DNA of 64,000 bases from Idiomarina sp. (lineage in GTDB: Bacteria > Pseudomonadota > Gammaproteobacteria > Enterobacterales > Alteromonadaceae): NCBI GenBank assembly GCA_020831965.1, contig JAFIFP010000007.1, positions 124,001-188,000 of the forward strand. Reading direction: 5' to 3'. A program made the position numbers and the translations under genes. The notes under the pieces are model-generated. The model was given only the letters and a program-made list of their open reading frames with translations, made no database searches and had not been told where the DNA came from. Below, one piece after another: positions 46,425-55,355 of this stretch (position 1 is its first letter; each line of letters starts with the position of its first letter).

Positions 46425-46645
46425 TTTGCAACAACACCATTAGTCTATCTCATGAAAGGTTACGCATGTTTGGATGTGTTGGATCTTAAATTTGTCACAA
46501 AATATTGAATAAATTTTAAGCGTACGCGTTGTTGAAGAAATCCGTGACCGCTGAGTAAACGTATAACACAGATTAAAGAGTACAAAAGTAAGCGGGTACG
46601 AGGCTTCTCGAAGCACATCATCAAAGGCAGTAAAAGGGACAGTAC

Positions 46646-47584
46646 ATGTCGATTAAGGTTGGAATTAGTGCTTGTTTGCTAGGACAGAAAGTTAGATATG
46701 ATGGCGGACACAAAGGCTCGCAGTTTTGTCAGCACGATTTAGGCGAGTTTGTCGAGTATGTTGCCCTATGCCCAGAGGTAGGTATTGGGTTGCCCGTGCC
46801 GCGTCCAACAATTCGATTAGAAGGCAGTAACTCAGCAGATGCGAGCGCTGTTATCCCAAAGACAAATACTGATGTCACCGAGGCGCTTAGTAACTTCGCA
46901 GACCAGCATAGCGAGCGCCTTGCGCACATTTCTGGCTATGTTTTGTGCGCGAAATCGCCAAGTTGTGGTATGGAGAGAGTGCGTCTGTACGAGCCGAGTC
47001 AACAAGCAAACCGGAAAGAGGGCGTTGGTATTTTTGCACGCCGGCTGCGGGAGCTCTATCCAGCCTTACCTATGGAGGAGGACGGTCGGCTCAATGACCC
47101 TCTGTTACGGGAGAATTTCGTGTTAAGGCTCTATGTTTATGCTGAATGGCAAGAGCTTCAACGGAAACTTACGAAAAAGAGTCTTTATGATTTCCATACG
47201 CGTCACAAACTTTTACTTCTTGCTCATAACCAAAGTATTTATCGTGCCCTCGGTCGTCGGTTAGGCGAGCTTACAGAGCTGACCCCCGCATTTGCAAATG
47301 AATACATTCAGGCCTTCATGGATGGACTTGGAAAGCCCGCAACCCGCAGTAACCATACGAATGTATTGCAGCATGTGCAGGGCTACTTCAAGAGTGATTT
47401 GGATGAAGATCAGCGTGCTGAACTCGCTGAGGTTATTCTGGCTTACCATGGTGGCGAACAACCCTTGATTGCGCCGTTGACACTTTTAAAACACTATCAA
47501 AGAGCCTTTCCAAAACCGTACTTGAAGGGGCAATCCTACTTTCAACCTTATCCTGAAAAATTGCGTTTACGCTACGGACTCTAA
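46646..47584 (+). CDS. DUF523-DUF1722 protein (YbgA-like)
   Basis: A 312-residue two-domain protein. Residues 1-150 are DUF523 (GISACLLGQKVRYDGGHK, ALCPEVGIGLPVPR, CAKSPSCGMERV, with Cys residues that may bind a metal or sulphur species), and residues 160-312 are DUF1722, the E. coli YbgA domain. In E. coli ybgA precedes phr exactly as here, hinting at a repair or antenna-chromophore link, but no activity is proven. AGGGAC precedes the ATG. First gene of a ten-gene operon. Confidence 0.88.
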   Translation: MSIKVGISACLLGQKVRYDGGHKGSQFCQHDLGEFVEYVALCPEVGIGLPVPRPTIRLEGSNSADASAVIPKTNTDVTEALSNFADQHSERLAHISGYVLCAKSPSCGMERVRLYEPSQQANRKEGVGIFARRLRELYPALPMEEDGRLNDPLLRENFVLRLYVYAEWQELQRKLTKKSLYDFHTRHKLLLLAHNQSIYRALGRRLGELTELTPAFANEYIQAFMDGLGKPATRSNHTNVLQHVQGYFKSDLDEDQRAELAEVILAYHGGEQPLIAPLTLLKHYQRAFPKPYLKGQSYFQPYPEKLRLRYGL

Positions 47585-47586
47585 CG

Positions 47587-48996
47587 ATGACTGCTCTCGT
47601 CTGGTTACGCCAAGATCTGCGGCTTCATGATAATGAAGCGGTGAAACATGCATCTGAAAATCACGAACAGGTTGCACTCGTTGTGGCTCTCTCCCCTGTG
47701 CAATGGCAACAACATGATTGGGCTCCGATAAAGTTAGACCTCTACATTCGGCGTGTTGAGGAGTTAAGCAAAGAAAGCGCGGAATTGGGCGTGCAATTAC
47801 ATGTGTTGGAACTCGATAGCTATCGGGATATCCCAGCGGCAATGCTTAAACTTGCGCGTTCATTGAATGCGCAACATCTTTATTTTAATCGTGATTACCC
47901 TCTCGATGAGCGCCGACGCGATCAAGCTGTCGTCTCATGGCTCGAGCGTCATGAGATACAATGCAAAGCATATGATAGTACGTTGCTTGTGCGGCCCGAG
48001 TCGGTGAAAACAGGCCAGGGAACTTACTACAAAAAATTCACACCTTTTTTCAAACAGTGGCGCGAAGTGTTGCATCAGCAAGGCGTTTCACAACCATATC
48101 GGTTAACGTCTCGCAAGCGTGACGCGTCTCCTGTAGCAATCAATATTGAAGCGCAACGACGCGATAGCACCGCATGGCATGTGGATTCAAAAGCGATTGA
48201 CGCGGCGCTTCAAGAGTATTTGCGAGCGCGAGTGGAGCGCTATCATCAGGATCGTGATACTCCGGCAATTGAGGGGACGACTCGCTTCTCTCCGTATTTT
48301 GAGAATGGCAGCTTGGGCGTAGCGACTGTTGCGCGAGCATTGAGTCAGCTCAGCCCAGACTTTCCCCATGGCTTGAGTGAAGGACCTTCCACCTGGCTTT
48401 CTGAGCTGGCGTGGCGAGAGTTTTACATGCATTTAATGTGGCATGTCCCGCGGTTAAGTTACGGTAAAGCATTCCAAATTGAGACAGACCAATACCCTTG
48501 GAAGTCCGACGAAGCATTGTTCAATGCGTGGTGTGAAGGCAAGACTGGATTTCCTATTGTCGATGCTGGTATGCGCCAATTGGCGCACGAAGGTTGGATG
48601 CACAATCGTGTACGCATGATAGTGTCGAGCTTCTTAGTGAAAGATCTTGGTATCGATTGGCGTAAAGGCGAGAAGTTCTTTATGCAGCACTTAATCGACG
48701 GCAGCTTTGCTGCCAATAATGGTGGATGGCAATGGAGCGCCTCTACGGGTACTGATGCGGTTCCTTATTTTAGAGTCTTTAACCCGGAACGACAGAGTGA
48801 ACGTTTTGATCCGGCGGGACACTATATTCGTAAGTGGGTGCACGAATTAGAAAAGGTGCCGTCTAAGGCTATTCACGCTCCTCACATTTGGCTTTCTCAG
48901 TATGACCGTTCGAACCAATATCCAAAGCCAATGGTGGACCACAAAGAGGCGCGCGAAGCGTTTATCGCAACCTTTAAGAAGGTGAAAAATGGATAG
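47587..48996 (+). CDS. phrB: Deoxyribodipyrimidine photolyase
   Basis: Repairs UV-induced cyclobutane pyrimidine dimers using blue light, reduced FAD and an antenna pigment. The 469-residue protein (E. coli 472) has the antenna Rossmann domain (TALVWLRQDLRLHDN) and the FAD domain: TRFSPYFENGSLG, WLSELAWREFYMHLMW, and NNGGWQWSASTGTDAVPYFR containing FAD- and DNA-contacting residues and part of the Trp electron chain. Two bases separate it from the YbgA-like gene. It is a target of RpoE-ChrR in Rhodobacter, which fits the neighbouring regulator. Confidence 0.96.
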   Translation: MTALVWLRQDLRLHDNEAVKHASENHEQVALVVALSPVQWQQHDWAPIKLDLYIRRVEELSKESAELGVQLHVLELDSYRDIPAAMLKLARSLNAQHLYFNRDYPLDERRRDQAVVSWLERHEIQCKAYDSTLLVRPESVKTGQGTYYKKFTPFFKQWREVLHQQGVSQPYRLTSRKRDASPVAINIEAQRRDSTAWHVDSKAIDAALQEYLRARVERYHQDRDTPAIEGTTRFSPYFENGSLGVATVARALSQLSPDFPHGLSEGPSTWLSELAWREFYMHLMWHVPRLSYGKAFQIETDQYPWKSDEALFNAWCEGKTGFPIVDAGMRQLAHEGWMHNRVRMIVSSFLVKDLGIDWRKGEKFFMQHLIDGSFAANNGGWQWSASTGTDAVPYFRVFNPERQSERFDPAGHYIRKWVHELEKVPSKAIHAPHIWLSQYDRSNQYPKPMVDHKEAREAFIATFKKVKNG

Positions 48997-49429
48997 TGAA
49001 AAATTGATCGAGAAATTAAAAGACTTCTATGCGGAGCTGGAGATAGATCGCCTTGGTGAGCTTGATGAGATCTACCACCCCGAAATTATTTTCCAAGATC
49101 CGATACAGCAAGTGGATGGATTGAAGCCACTGAAATCTTATTTCGAGCATGGTTTGGGAAACTCCAAGTACTGTCATTTCGCATTTGAACAAACCACTGT
49201 GGCCGATGAACATGCGTTTTTGGTCTGGCAAATGCGTTTGTCCCATGAAGCTCTTGCCCGCGGCATGGAAATCGTAGTTCCTGGTGTGAGTTGGCTAAAA
49301 ATAGACAAAGACAGTAAGACGATTCGCCAACATAAAGATTACTATGATTTAGGTGCAATGGTTTATGAGCATATTCCATTGATTAGCTTTTTCATTGGCA
49401 AGGTTCGCGATCGACTGGAGCATTCATGA
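48989..49429 (+). CDS. NTF2/SnoaL-like protein
   Basis: A 146-residue cone-shaped alpha+beta barrel protein of the NTF2-like group: FYAELEIDRLGELDEIYHPEIIFQDP at the start and IRQHKDYYDLGAMVYEHIP near the end. Family members range from isomerases to simple binding proteins. It overlaps phrB by 8 bases and the next SDR gene by four (ATGA). Homologues often sit in photolyase-Cfa clusters, suggesting a role in the lipid or pigment pathway; the ligand is unknown. Confidence 0.8.
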   Translation: MDSEKLIEKLKDFYAELEIDRLGELDEIYHPEIIFQDPIQQVDGLKPLKSYFEHGLGNSKYCHFAFEQTTVADEHAFLVWQMRLSHEALARGMEIVVPGVSWLKIDKDSKTIRQHKDYYDLGAMVYEHIPLISFFIGKVRDRLEHS

Positions 49430-50157
49430 ACGTCTTAATTACAGGTGCAAGCTCAGGTATTGGTAAACAATTAGCGTTGGACTATGCACGGGATGGCCAC
49501 CGCGTGTACGCCTGTGGCCGGAATGAGGCGAAGTTGGCCGAATTGGCAAACACCGCGGATGGAGGTCTTATTCAGCCTGTCATTTTTGATGTAACGGACC
49601 GAGAGGCGACAGGGAAAGCGCTTAGCGCGCTAACAGACATCGATTGTGCGATTCTAAACGCGGGTGTCTGCGAGTACGTGAATAGCCCAGAAGAATTTGA
49701 TGGTGCACTGTTCGAGCGTGTTTTCGCCGCTAATTTTTTTGGCGTTGTGTACTGTATCGAAGCGCTCTTGAAGAACATGCAGAAGGGTTCACGCCTGGTG
49801 ATTGTCGATAGCATGGCCCGGCTACTACCATTCACGCGTGCTGAGGCTTATGGCGCGAGCAAAGCGGCCGTACATTATCTTGGGAATACCTTAAAAGTTG
49901 ACCTGCAAGCACGAGGAATTCAGGTGAGCACTGTCTCGCCAGGTTTTGTGGAAACGCCCATGACTGATGCAAACGACTTCGATATGCCGATGCGGATTTC
50001 GGTTGCTGATGCCTCGAAAGCAATGCGAGCAGGCATTCAAAAAGGGCAATCCCAGATTTGGTTTCCACGAGTGTTCGGCTGGATACTGCGTGGGCTACAT
50101 AAACTTCCCTCATTTCTTCAACTCATCATTGCTCGAGGCATGATAAAGGATAATTAA
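49426..50157 (+). CDS. SDR-family oxidoreductase in the Cfa cluster
   Basis: A 243-residue short-chain dehydrogenase: TGASSGIG at residues 6-13, LNAGVCE, catalytic Ser129, Tyr142 and Lys146 (AYGASK). The cofactor-specificity loop CGRNEAKL suggests NADP. The stop shares a base with the next FAD oxidoreductase gene (TAATG). A hydrophobic C-terminal segment (SFLQLIIARG) may contact membrane. In this cluster it likely acts on a fatty-acyl or alcohol intermediate, which is inference. Confidence 0.88.
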   Translation: MNVLITGASSGIGKQLALDYARDGHRVYACGRNEAKLAELANTADGGLIQPVIFDVTDREATGKALSALTDIDCAILNAGVCEYVNSPEEFDGALFERVFAANFFGVVYCIEALLKNMQKGSRLVIVDSMARLLPFTRAEAYGASKAAVHYLGNTLKVDLQARGIQVSTVSPGFVETPMTDANDFDMPMRISVADASKAMRAGIQKGQSQIWFPRVFGWILRGLHKLPSFLQLIIARGMIKDN

Positions 50158-51455
50158 TGCGTATTGCAGTTGTTGGTAGTGGTGTTGCGGGACTTACCGC
50201 TGCGCATTTACTTTCTCAAAAACATGACGTCTTCCTATTCGAAAAGAATCCTTCAATCGGTGGCCATACGGCGACTGTGGATGTAGAGGTGGAAGGCGTT
50301 ACCTATGCGGTCGATACAGGTTTTATCGTTTTCAATGATCGCACTTATCCGCTGTTTCGCGCATTAATGCGTGAACTAGGTGTAACGTGGAAAGACACGC
50401 AGATGAGCTTTAGTGTTCAAAATCCCAATACTGGGCTTGAATACAATGGTCACACGCTCGGCACGCTATTCGCTCAAAAGCGTAATCTATTGCGCCCATC
50501 CTTCTATCGATTCCTCGGTGAAATTGTTCGTTTCAACAAAGCGGCGAAAGCGGCTCTCGAAGATACGAGCTTGAACGTGGATGAAATGACATTGGATGCA
50601 TTCGTTGCCGAGTTAGGGCTAAGCGATACGTTCAAGCAAAACTACCTCTATCCAATGTGCGCTGCAATTTGGTCTGCAAGTCTCAATGAAGCGGCACAAT
50701 TCCCACTCGGTTTTTTTCTACGGTTCTTTATGAATCACGGTCTGCTAAATGTTTCTGATCGGCCACAATGGGCTGTGATCAACGGTGGATCCCGGACTTA
50801 CATTGAGCCACTGACGGCGCGCTTTCGCGAGAACATTCAAGTGAATGCGCATATTGAGGGGATCTCGCGGACAGGAGAGGGTGTGAAACTGCGCTTTGTT
50901 GACGGAACGACAGCGCTATTCGATGAACTTGTGTTGGCTTGCCACAGTGATCAAGCACTGGCTTTGCTTGAGGACCCGAGTCCTGAAGAACAAGCCGTGT
51001 TGAGTGCGATTCCGTATCAAGCAAATGACGTAGTGCTGCACACGGATATTAACCAGTTACCCAAAGCACGTGCGGCTTGGGCGAGCTGGAACTACTTATT
51101 ACCTATTGCCGATGCGGATTATGAGAAGCCGGCGACGGTAACCTACAACATGAATATTCTGCAAGGGATCGAGTCTTCGACGACTTTCTGTGTGACGCTG
51201 AACAACACGGCGGCGCTTGATGGAAGCAAGATTCTACGTCGATTTACCTATCATCATCCGGTGTATTCGGTAGCCTCTTTTGCTGCTCGTCAGCAGCGTA
51301 ATTTGATCTGCGGTAAAAACCACACGCATTTCGCAGGAGCCTATTGGTACAGCGGCTTTCACGAAGATGGGGTGCGTAGTGCAAATGATCTCGCAGCCCG
51401 CTTCGAAGTAGACGCTATTCAACCTAAGAGTACTGACGGAGTTGCACATGGATAG
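50157..51455 (+). CDS. FAD-dependent amine-oxidase-type oxidoreductase/desaturase
   Basis: A 432-residue flavoprotein related to phytoene desaturases and amine oxidases. The dinucleotide fold VVGSGVAGLTAAHLL opens the protein, followed by FEKNPSIGGHTATV and DTGFIVFND, and a second FAD-contact motif near the C-terminus (FAGAYWYSGFHEDGVRSA). Genes of this type beside cfa have been linked to lipid desaturation or oxidation in bacteria such as Rhodobacter. It overlaps the SDR by one base and the DUF1365 gene by 8. Substrate unproven. Confidence 0.87.
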   Translation: MRIAVVGSGVAGLTAAHLLSQKHDVFLFEKNPSIGGHTATVDVEVEGVTYAVDTGFIVFNDRTYPLFRALMRELGVTWKDTQMSFSVQNPNTGLEYNGHTLGTLFAQKRNLLRPSFYRFLGEIVRFNKAAKAALEDTSLNVDEMTLDAFVAELGLSDTFKQNYLYPMCAAIWSASLNEAAQFPLGFFLRFFMNHGLLNVSDRPQWAVINGGSRTYIEPLTARFRENIQVNAHIEGISRTGEGVKLRFVDGTTALFDELVLACHSDQALALLEDPSPEEQAVLSAIPYQANDVVLHTDINQLPKARAAWASWNYLLPIADADYEKPATVTYNMNILQGIESSTTFCVTLNNTAALDGSKILRRFTYHHPVYSVASFAARQQRNLICGKNHTHFAGAYWYSGFHEDGVRSANDLAARFEVDAIQPKSTDGVAHG

Positions 51456-52197
51456 TGCGATTTATTGGGGAATGGTGCGGCATAGACGATTTGTGCCGCG
51501 CTCTCATGTTTTCCAATACTCTTTGATGCAGTGGTTCTTTGCACTCGACGAAATCGAGGAAATTGGGGCTATTAGCCCATGGCTGCGAATCAAGCGAGGC
51601 ATAGCGCCATTCTATTTTCGTCAACGCGACTATTTGCGTGATGATTTCGATTTCAATAATGAACAGTTAGCTGATGCGGTTTTACGCAAAATGAACCAAC
51701 TCAGCGATAGCCCGCTTCGTGGCCGTGTGTTTTTTCTCGGTAATATTCGCGCCTTCGGTATCTTCTTCAGTCCGCTCAATTGCTATTACTTGCAGGATGA
51801 GAACGGAGCTTTCACGCACATGCTTGCAGAAGTGAGCAATACACCATGGAACGAGCGCCACTATTACTTGGTTGATCTTAAGGAGCAAGCAAGTCATGAC
51901 AAGGCTTTTCACGTTTCTCCCTTTAACCCAATGGAGATGCGTTATCACTGGCGACTCAAAGCCCCTGGAAAGCAACTCCTCGTGCATATTGAAGCGCATC
52001 GTGAGGTCCGAGAGTTTGACGCCACGATGCAGTTAAGAGTCTCTGCACTAAACCGAAAAGAAGTGTTTCGCGTATTGAGGAAACATCCAGTAATGACTGT
52101 GAAAATTGTTGCGGGTATCTACTGGGAAGCGTTGCGTTTATTTATAAAAAGAGTGCCGTTTTACGGGCACCAAAAATCTATCAGGAAGGACCTATGA
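51448..52197 (+). CDS. DUF1365 protein
   Basis: A 249-residue cytoplasmic protein of the DUF1365 family, almost always adjacent to a flavin oxidoreductase and a Cfa-like methyltransferase. Typical motifs seen: GMVRHRRFVPRSHVFQY, FFSPLNCYYLQDENG and VSPFNPMEMRYHW. I start at ATG 51448 (GGAG 6 bases upstream) rather than TTG 51442. It has no known activity; strict co-occurrence suggests a subunit or catalyst of the lipid-modification pathway. Overlaps cfa by four bases. Confidence 0.88.
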   Translation: MDSAIYWGMVRHRRFVPRSHVFQYSLMQWFFALDEIEEIGAISPWLRIKRGIAPFYFRQRDYLRDDFDFNNEQLADAVLRKMNQLSDSPLRGRVFFLGNIRAFGIFFSPLNCYYLQDENGAFTHMLAEVSNTPWNERHYYLVDLKEQASHDKAFHVSPFNPMEMRYHWRLKAPGKQLLVHIEAHREVREFDATMQLRVSALNRKEVFRVLRKHPVMTVKIVAGIYWEALRLFIKRVPFYGHQKSIRKDL

Positions 52198-53471
52198 GTC
52201 AAATGCCAGACAGCAATACTGCAGTCCAAACGATGGCGGATGCCAGTTTTTTTGAGCGAGTGTCGAGGAAGTTACTCTTTAAAATCCTTGGCCATTTGGA
52301 GTTTGGGCAGCTCACCATTGTTGAAGAAGGGCGCGTCGTAGGCGTCTTTGGTCACGCCCAAAGCGAGCTTTCTGCGCGTATCGTGATTGAGAATCCGAGA
52401 ACTTATCGACGCTTCCTATTTGAGGGCGACATTGGTGCGGGTGAAGCTTTTGTGGATGGTGACTGGACTAGCCCAGACCTTCCCTCTGTCATACGCGTTT
52501 TCGCGGCAAATTTACCTGCGATGGATAGATTGGAACGCAAACTTGCTTGGCTCAGCTGGCCGTTGCAAATGGTGTCACACTTTCGCCGTAATAACAGTAA
52601 GCGCCAAGCGAAGGAGAACATCGCGGCCCATTATGATTTAGGAAACGTACTTTATGAACGTTTCCTCGATGCGAAAATGCAATATTCAAGCGCCGTATAT
52701 CCGGATAAAGATGCCACCTTAGACATGGCGCAAGAGCATAAGCTGCGCCGTTTGTGTGAGATGCTCGAACTCAGCGAGCAAGATCATTTGGTTGAAATTG
52801 GTACCGGCTGGGGCGGTTTAGCGCTCTATGCAGCGTTACATTATGGCTGCCATGTGACCACTACTACGATCTCAGATGAGCAACATGCGTTCGTTGAAGA
52901 GCAAATTGAGAAGTTTGGTTTAAAGAACAAGATTACGTTATTGAAGAAAGATTATCGTGATCTGGAAGGGCAGTACGACAAACTGGTCTCGGTGGAGATG
53001 ATTGAAGCCGTTGGAGCGCGTTATCTTCCTGAATTTTTCAAAAAATGTAACTCGCTGTTGAAGCCCGATGGGCGTATGGTGATTCAAGCGATTACCATTT
53101 CTGATCAGCGATTGACCATCTACAACCGTAATGTTGACTTTATTCAGCGCCATATTTTCCCCGGGGGTTATTTGCCCTCAGTAGAGTTACTCAGCGTGCT
53201 GTTCCGTAAGCATACAGACATGAATATCCGCCAGTTAGATGACATCGGATTACATTATGCCGACACCTTGGCAGATTGGCGCGATAACTTTAATGAGCGT
53301 AAGGCTGAACTTGCGGAGTTCGGTTATGACGACAAATTTGGGCGTTTATGGAACTACTACTTGTGTTATTGCGAGGGTGGCTTCAGAGAACGGACGATCA
53401 GTGCAGTTCAACTTTTAGCGACGAAATCACAATGCAAAACTACCTTGCGCGCCCTTCAGTGCAACGCTTAG
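52194..53471 (+). CDS. cfa: Cyclopropane-fatty-acyl-phospholipid synthase family methyltransferase
   Basis: SAM-dependent enzyme that methylates or cyclopropanates double bonds of membrane phospholipid acyl chains. The 425-residue protein has an N-terminal lipid-binding domain (ILGHLEFGQLTIVEEG) and a methyltransferase core: ENIAAHYDLGNVLYERFLD, MQYSSAVYPD, SAM motif LVEIGTGWGG and VSVEMIEAVG. AGGAAGGA precedes the ATG. It belongs to the Cfa branch that lies beside DUF1365, so cyclopropane product is likely but methyl-branched or furan precursors are alternatives. Its last 14 codons overlap the next gene's start, longer than usual homologues. Confidence 0.93.
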   Translation: MSQMPDSNTAVQTMADASFFERVSRKLLFKILGHLEFGQLTIVEEGRVVGVFGHAQSELSARIVIENPRTYRRFLFEGDIGAGEAFVDGDWTSPDLPSVIRVFAANLPAMDRLERKLAWLSWPLQMVSHFRRNNSKRQAKENIAAHYDLGNVLYERFLDAKMQYSSAVYPDKDATLDMAQEHKLRRLCEMLELSEQDHLVEIGTGWGGLALYAALHYGCHVTTTTISDEQHAFVEEQIEKFGLKNKITLLKKDYRDLEGQYDKLVSVEMIEAVGARYLPEFFKKCNSLLKPDGRMVIQAITISDQRLTIYNRNVDFIQRHIFPGGYLPSVELLSVLFRKHTDMNIRQLDDIGLHYADTLADWRDNFNERKAELAEFGYDDKFGRLWNYYLCYCEGGFRERTISAVQLLATKSQCKTTLRALQCNA

Positions 53472-53968
53472 TTCACTTTATTGTTTTCGACATTGTTTGG
53501 TTAGCGGCAGTATGGGGACGTGATACTTGGCTTTTACTGACACTTGTATTAGTTGCTTTTCTATATGCCGTCAGTTGGCGCAGCTTGTGGCCTCAGCGTT
53601 ATAAATTACTACTCCTGGCTATTGTGGGCTTGATTCTAGAGTACGTTGTGGTAAGTGTCGGCGTTCTTAACTTTACGGGCACCACCGCACTTCCAGCTTG
53701 GCTTTATTTGCTCTGGATTGGGTTCGTTGCGATGGCGTTTGTCGCGATGGATTGGTTAGCTGGACGGTATTTCTATGCTGCGCTGTTCGGGCTTATTTTC
53801 GGGCCTATCACTTACATCGCGGGCGTACGATTTGGTGCGGCAGAGCGGTTGGTTGAGCTGCCATGGATGATTGGGGCTTATGCAGTGATGTGGGGCGCTA
53901 TTATGGTGCTGTTCAGTTACTTGGTAAAGCCATCGCAAGCGCAAGGACTGACAGAGGTGAATGAATGA
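53432..53968 (+). CDS. DUF2878 membrane protein
   Basis: A 178-residue inner-membrane protein with about six hydrophobic helices, matching DUF2878 in length and layout (FDIVWLAAVWGRD at the start, WIGFVAMAFVAMDWLAGR in the middle). I start at the ATG at 53432, which overlaps the cfa 3' end by 40 bases; the open frame continues upstream to 53348 but that portion is cfa. It lacks a strong ribosome site, so translation may depend on cfa. Function unknown; always found with cfa clusters. Confidence 0.8.
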   Translation: MQNYLARPSVQRLVHFIVFDIVWLAAVWGRDTWLLLTLVLVAFLYAVSWRSLWPQRYKLLLLAIVGLILEYVVVSVGVLNFTGTTALPAWLYLLWIGFVAMAFVAMDWLAGRYFYAALFGLIFGPITYIAGVRFGAAERLVELPWMIGAYAVMWGAIMVLFSYLVKPSQAQGLTEVNE

Positions 53969-54501
53969 ATCAGCTCGTAAAGGTAATGACATGGGTTTTT
54001 GCCGGCGCGTTCTTTGCGACGGCTATGACAACAATGGCGCAGGCTAGCGAATGCGGTGCAGGCACTATTGCTGATTTGAACAAGGTTGGCGAAACACGCC
54101 TTCGGGTCATGCTGTTTCGAGTCTATGATGCCGCTCTATACACAGACTCGGGGCAATATCCCGAGTTTGAAAAATTAGCGCTTCGGATTGATTATCTGCG
54201 CTCCATTTCTTCTCGCCAATTAGTCGCGGCAACCGAAGAGGAATGGGAAAAGCTGGGATACGACATTGGTTCAGAAGCCCGCACTTGGTTAACGGAACTT
54301 GGTGAATTCTGGCCTGATGTTCGCCAAGGGGATTGTTTAACCGCAGTACACCAAGCTTCAGAGGGGGTTCGGTTTTATAACGCGGATGGCATTTTGGGCG
54401 AAATAGATTCAAGCACATTCGCAGAGCGTTTCGTTGCAATCTGGCTCGATGCTAATTCAAGCTTTCGTCGTAATCGCGATCAATTGGTAGGAGAACGTTA
54501 A
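53965..54501 (+). CDS. Exported chalcone-isomerase-like protein
   Basis: A 178-residue protein with a cleavable signal peptide (ATAMTTMAQAS, about residue 27) and a chalcone-isomerase-like fold: VGETRLRVMLFRVYDAALYT then LRIDYLRSISSRQLV. In plants such folds bind flavonoids or fatty acids; bacterial periplasmic members lack a proven enzyme activity and may bind fatty acids. It overlaps its neighbours on both sides (ATGA before, TAATG after). Confidence 0.87.
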   Translation: MNQLVKVMTWVFAGAFFATAMTTMAQASECGAGTIADLNKVGETRLRVMLFRVYDAALYTDSGQYPEFEKLALRIDYLRSISSRQLVAATEEEWEKLGYDIGSEARTWLTELGEFWPDVRQGDCLTAVHQASEGVRFYNADGILGEIDSSTFAERFVAIWLDANSSFRRNRDQLVGER

Positions 54502-55031
54502 TGAAAAAGCTAATCATGCTGTGTACCGCCGTGATGTTGGTACTGAGTGCTTGTTCGACACGCATCGATGATTACAGCGGAACCACGCCTGAGTTAAAAC
54601 TGGAGGAGTTTTTCAATGGCCGCCTTGTGGCTCACGGCATGATTCAAAGCCGAAGTGGAGAAGTGACTCAACGATTCCGTGCCGAAATGGTCGGTACATG
54701 GGAAGGTAATGAGGGCGTGCTCGACGAGTGGTTTTATTGGGATGACGGCCGTGAGGAACAGCGCATTTGGTACCTTACGAAAGTCGGCGAGAACGAATAC
54801 CACGGTCGCGCGGGCGATGTCATCGGTACCGCAAAGGGCACGACGCGCGGGCTGGCTCTGCATTGGGTTTATCAGTTGGAAGTGCCTTTCAGAGATGGAA
54901 CAACCACTATCACGCTAGATGATTGGATGTTCTTATTGGACGAAGATCGACTGATTAATCGTACAGAGATGCGCAAGTTTGGTTTCCGAGTTGGCGATAT
55001 TACTTTATACATTGAGCGCTTAGACCGATAA
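54501..55031 (+). CDS. DUF3833 lipoprotein
   Basis: A 176-residue lipoprotein: signal with lipobox LSAC (Cys18), then a beta-rich domain of lipocalin-like character with PELKLEEFFNGRLVAHGMIQ and FRAEMVGTWEGNEG. DUF3833 members are known next to chalcone-isomerase-like, DUF2878 and Cfa genes. Probable role is lipid binding in the periplasm; this is inference from fold type and context. AGGAG precedes the ATG, whose first base is the last of the previous stop. Last gene of the operon; no clear terminator directly follows. Confidence 0.85.
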   Translation: MKKLIMLCTAVMLVLSACSTRIDDYSGTTPELKLEEFFNGRLVAHGMIQSRSGEVTQRFRAEMVGTWEGNEGVLDEWFYWDDGREEQRIWYLTKVGENEYHGRAGDVIGTAKGTTRGLALHWVYQLEVPFRDGTTTITLDDWMFLLDEDRLINRTEMRKFGFRVGDITLYIERLDR

Positions 55032-55109
55032 TAGAAAGACTCCAGTTTCCATAGGAGTGGTCGATAACTAGATGTATCGTCTTAAACACTCGGAAAAGGT
55101 CAGCCTTTC

Positions 55110-55355
55110 ATGTCGAATAACGTGTCGTTTCTTTACAACAATCCTGATTTCCTTGGGCAAACCGTGTTTATCAAGCGCGGAAAGCACCAGGGCAAAATGG
55201 GGTTGGTGAAAAAGGTTTTAGCCAAGGAACGATATGCGGTGACTGCTGGAGACTTTGGTGAAGATGTGGTGGAGTTTGAGCGTCAAGAGTTCATTGTGCA
55301 TCGTTATCGAAAATTAAAGATGCGAGCCGACAGAACCGCAGGAAGACCCGGCTAA
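55110..55355 (+). CDS. Small KOW-like protein
   Basis: An 81-residue basic protein whose middle part GQTVFIKRGKHQGKMGLVKKVL resembles the KOW motif of ribosomal and NusG-type proteins, which contacts RNA. A weak Shine-Dalgarno lies upstream. The stop codon TAA sits in the loop of the terminator hairpin. I do not recognise a named family; a role in RNA binding is plausible only. Confidence 0.6.
   Translation: MSNNVSFLYNNPDFLGQTVFIKRGKHQGKMGLVKKVLAKERYAVTAGDFGEDVVEFERQEFIVHRYRKLKMRADRTAGRPG

Noticed and set aside
46425-46645. A second ECF11 promoter for the photolyase operon
   Set aside because: I looked for TGATC-like -35 plus 18-base spacing in this gap on both strands and found no convincing match.
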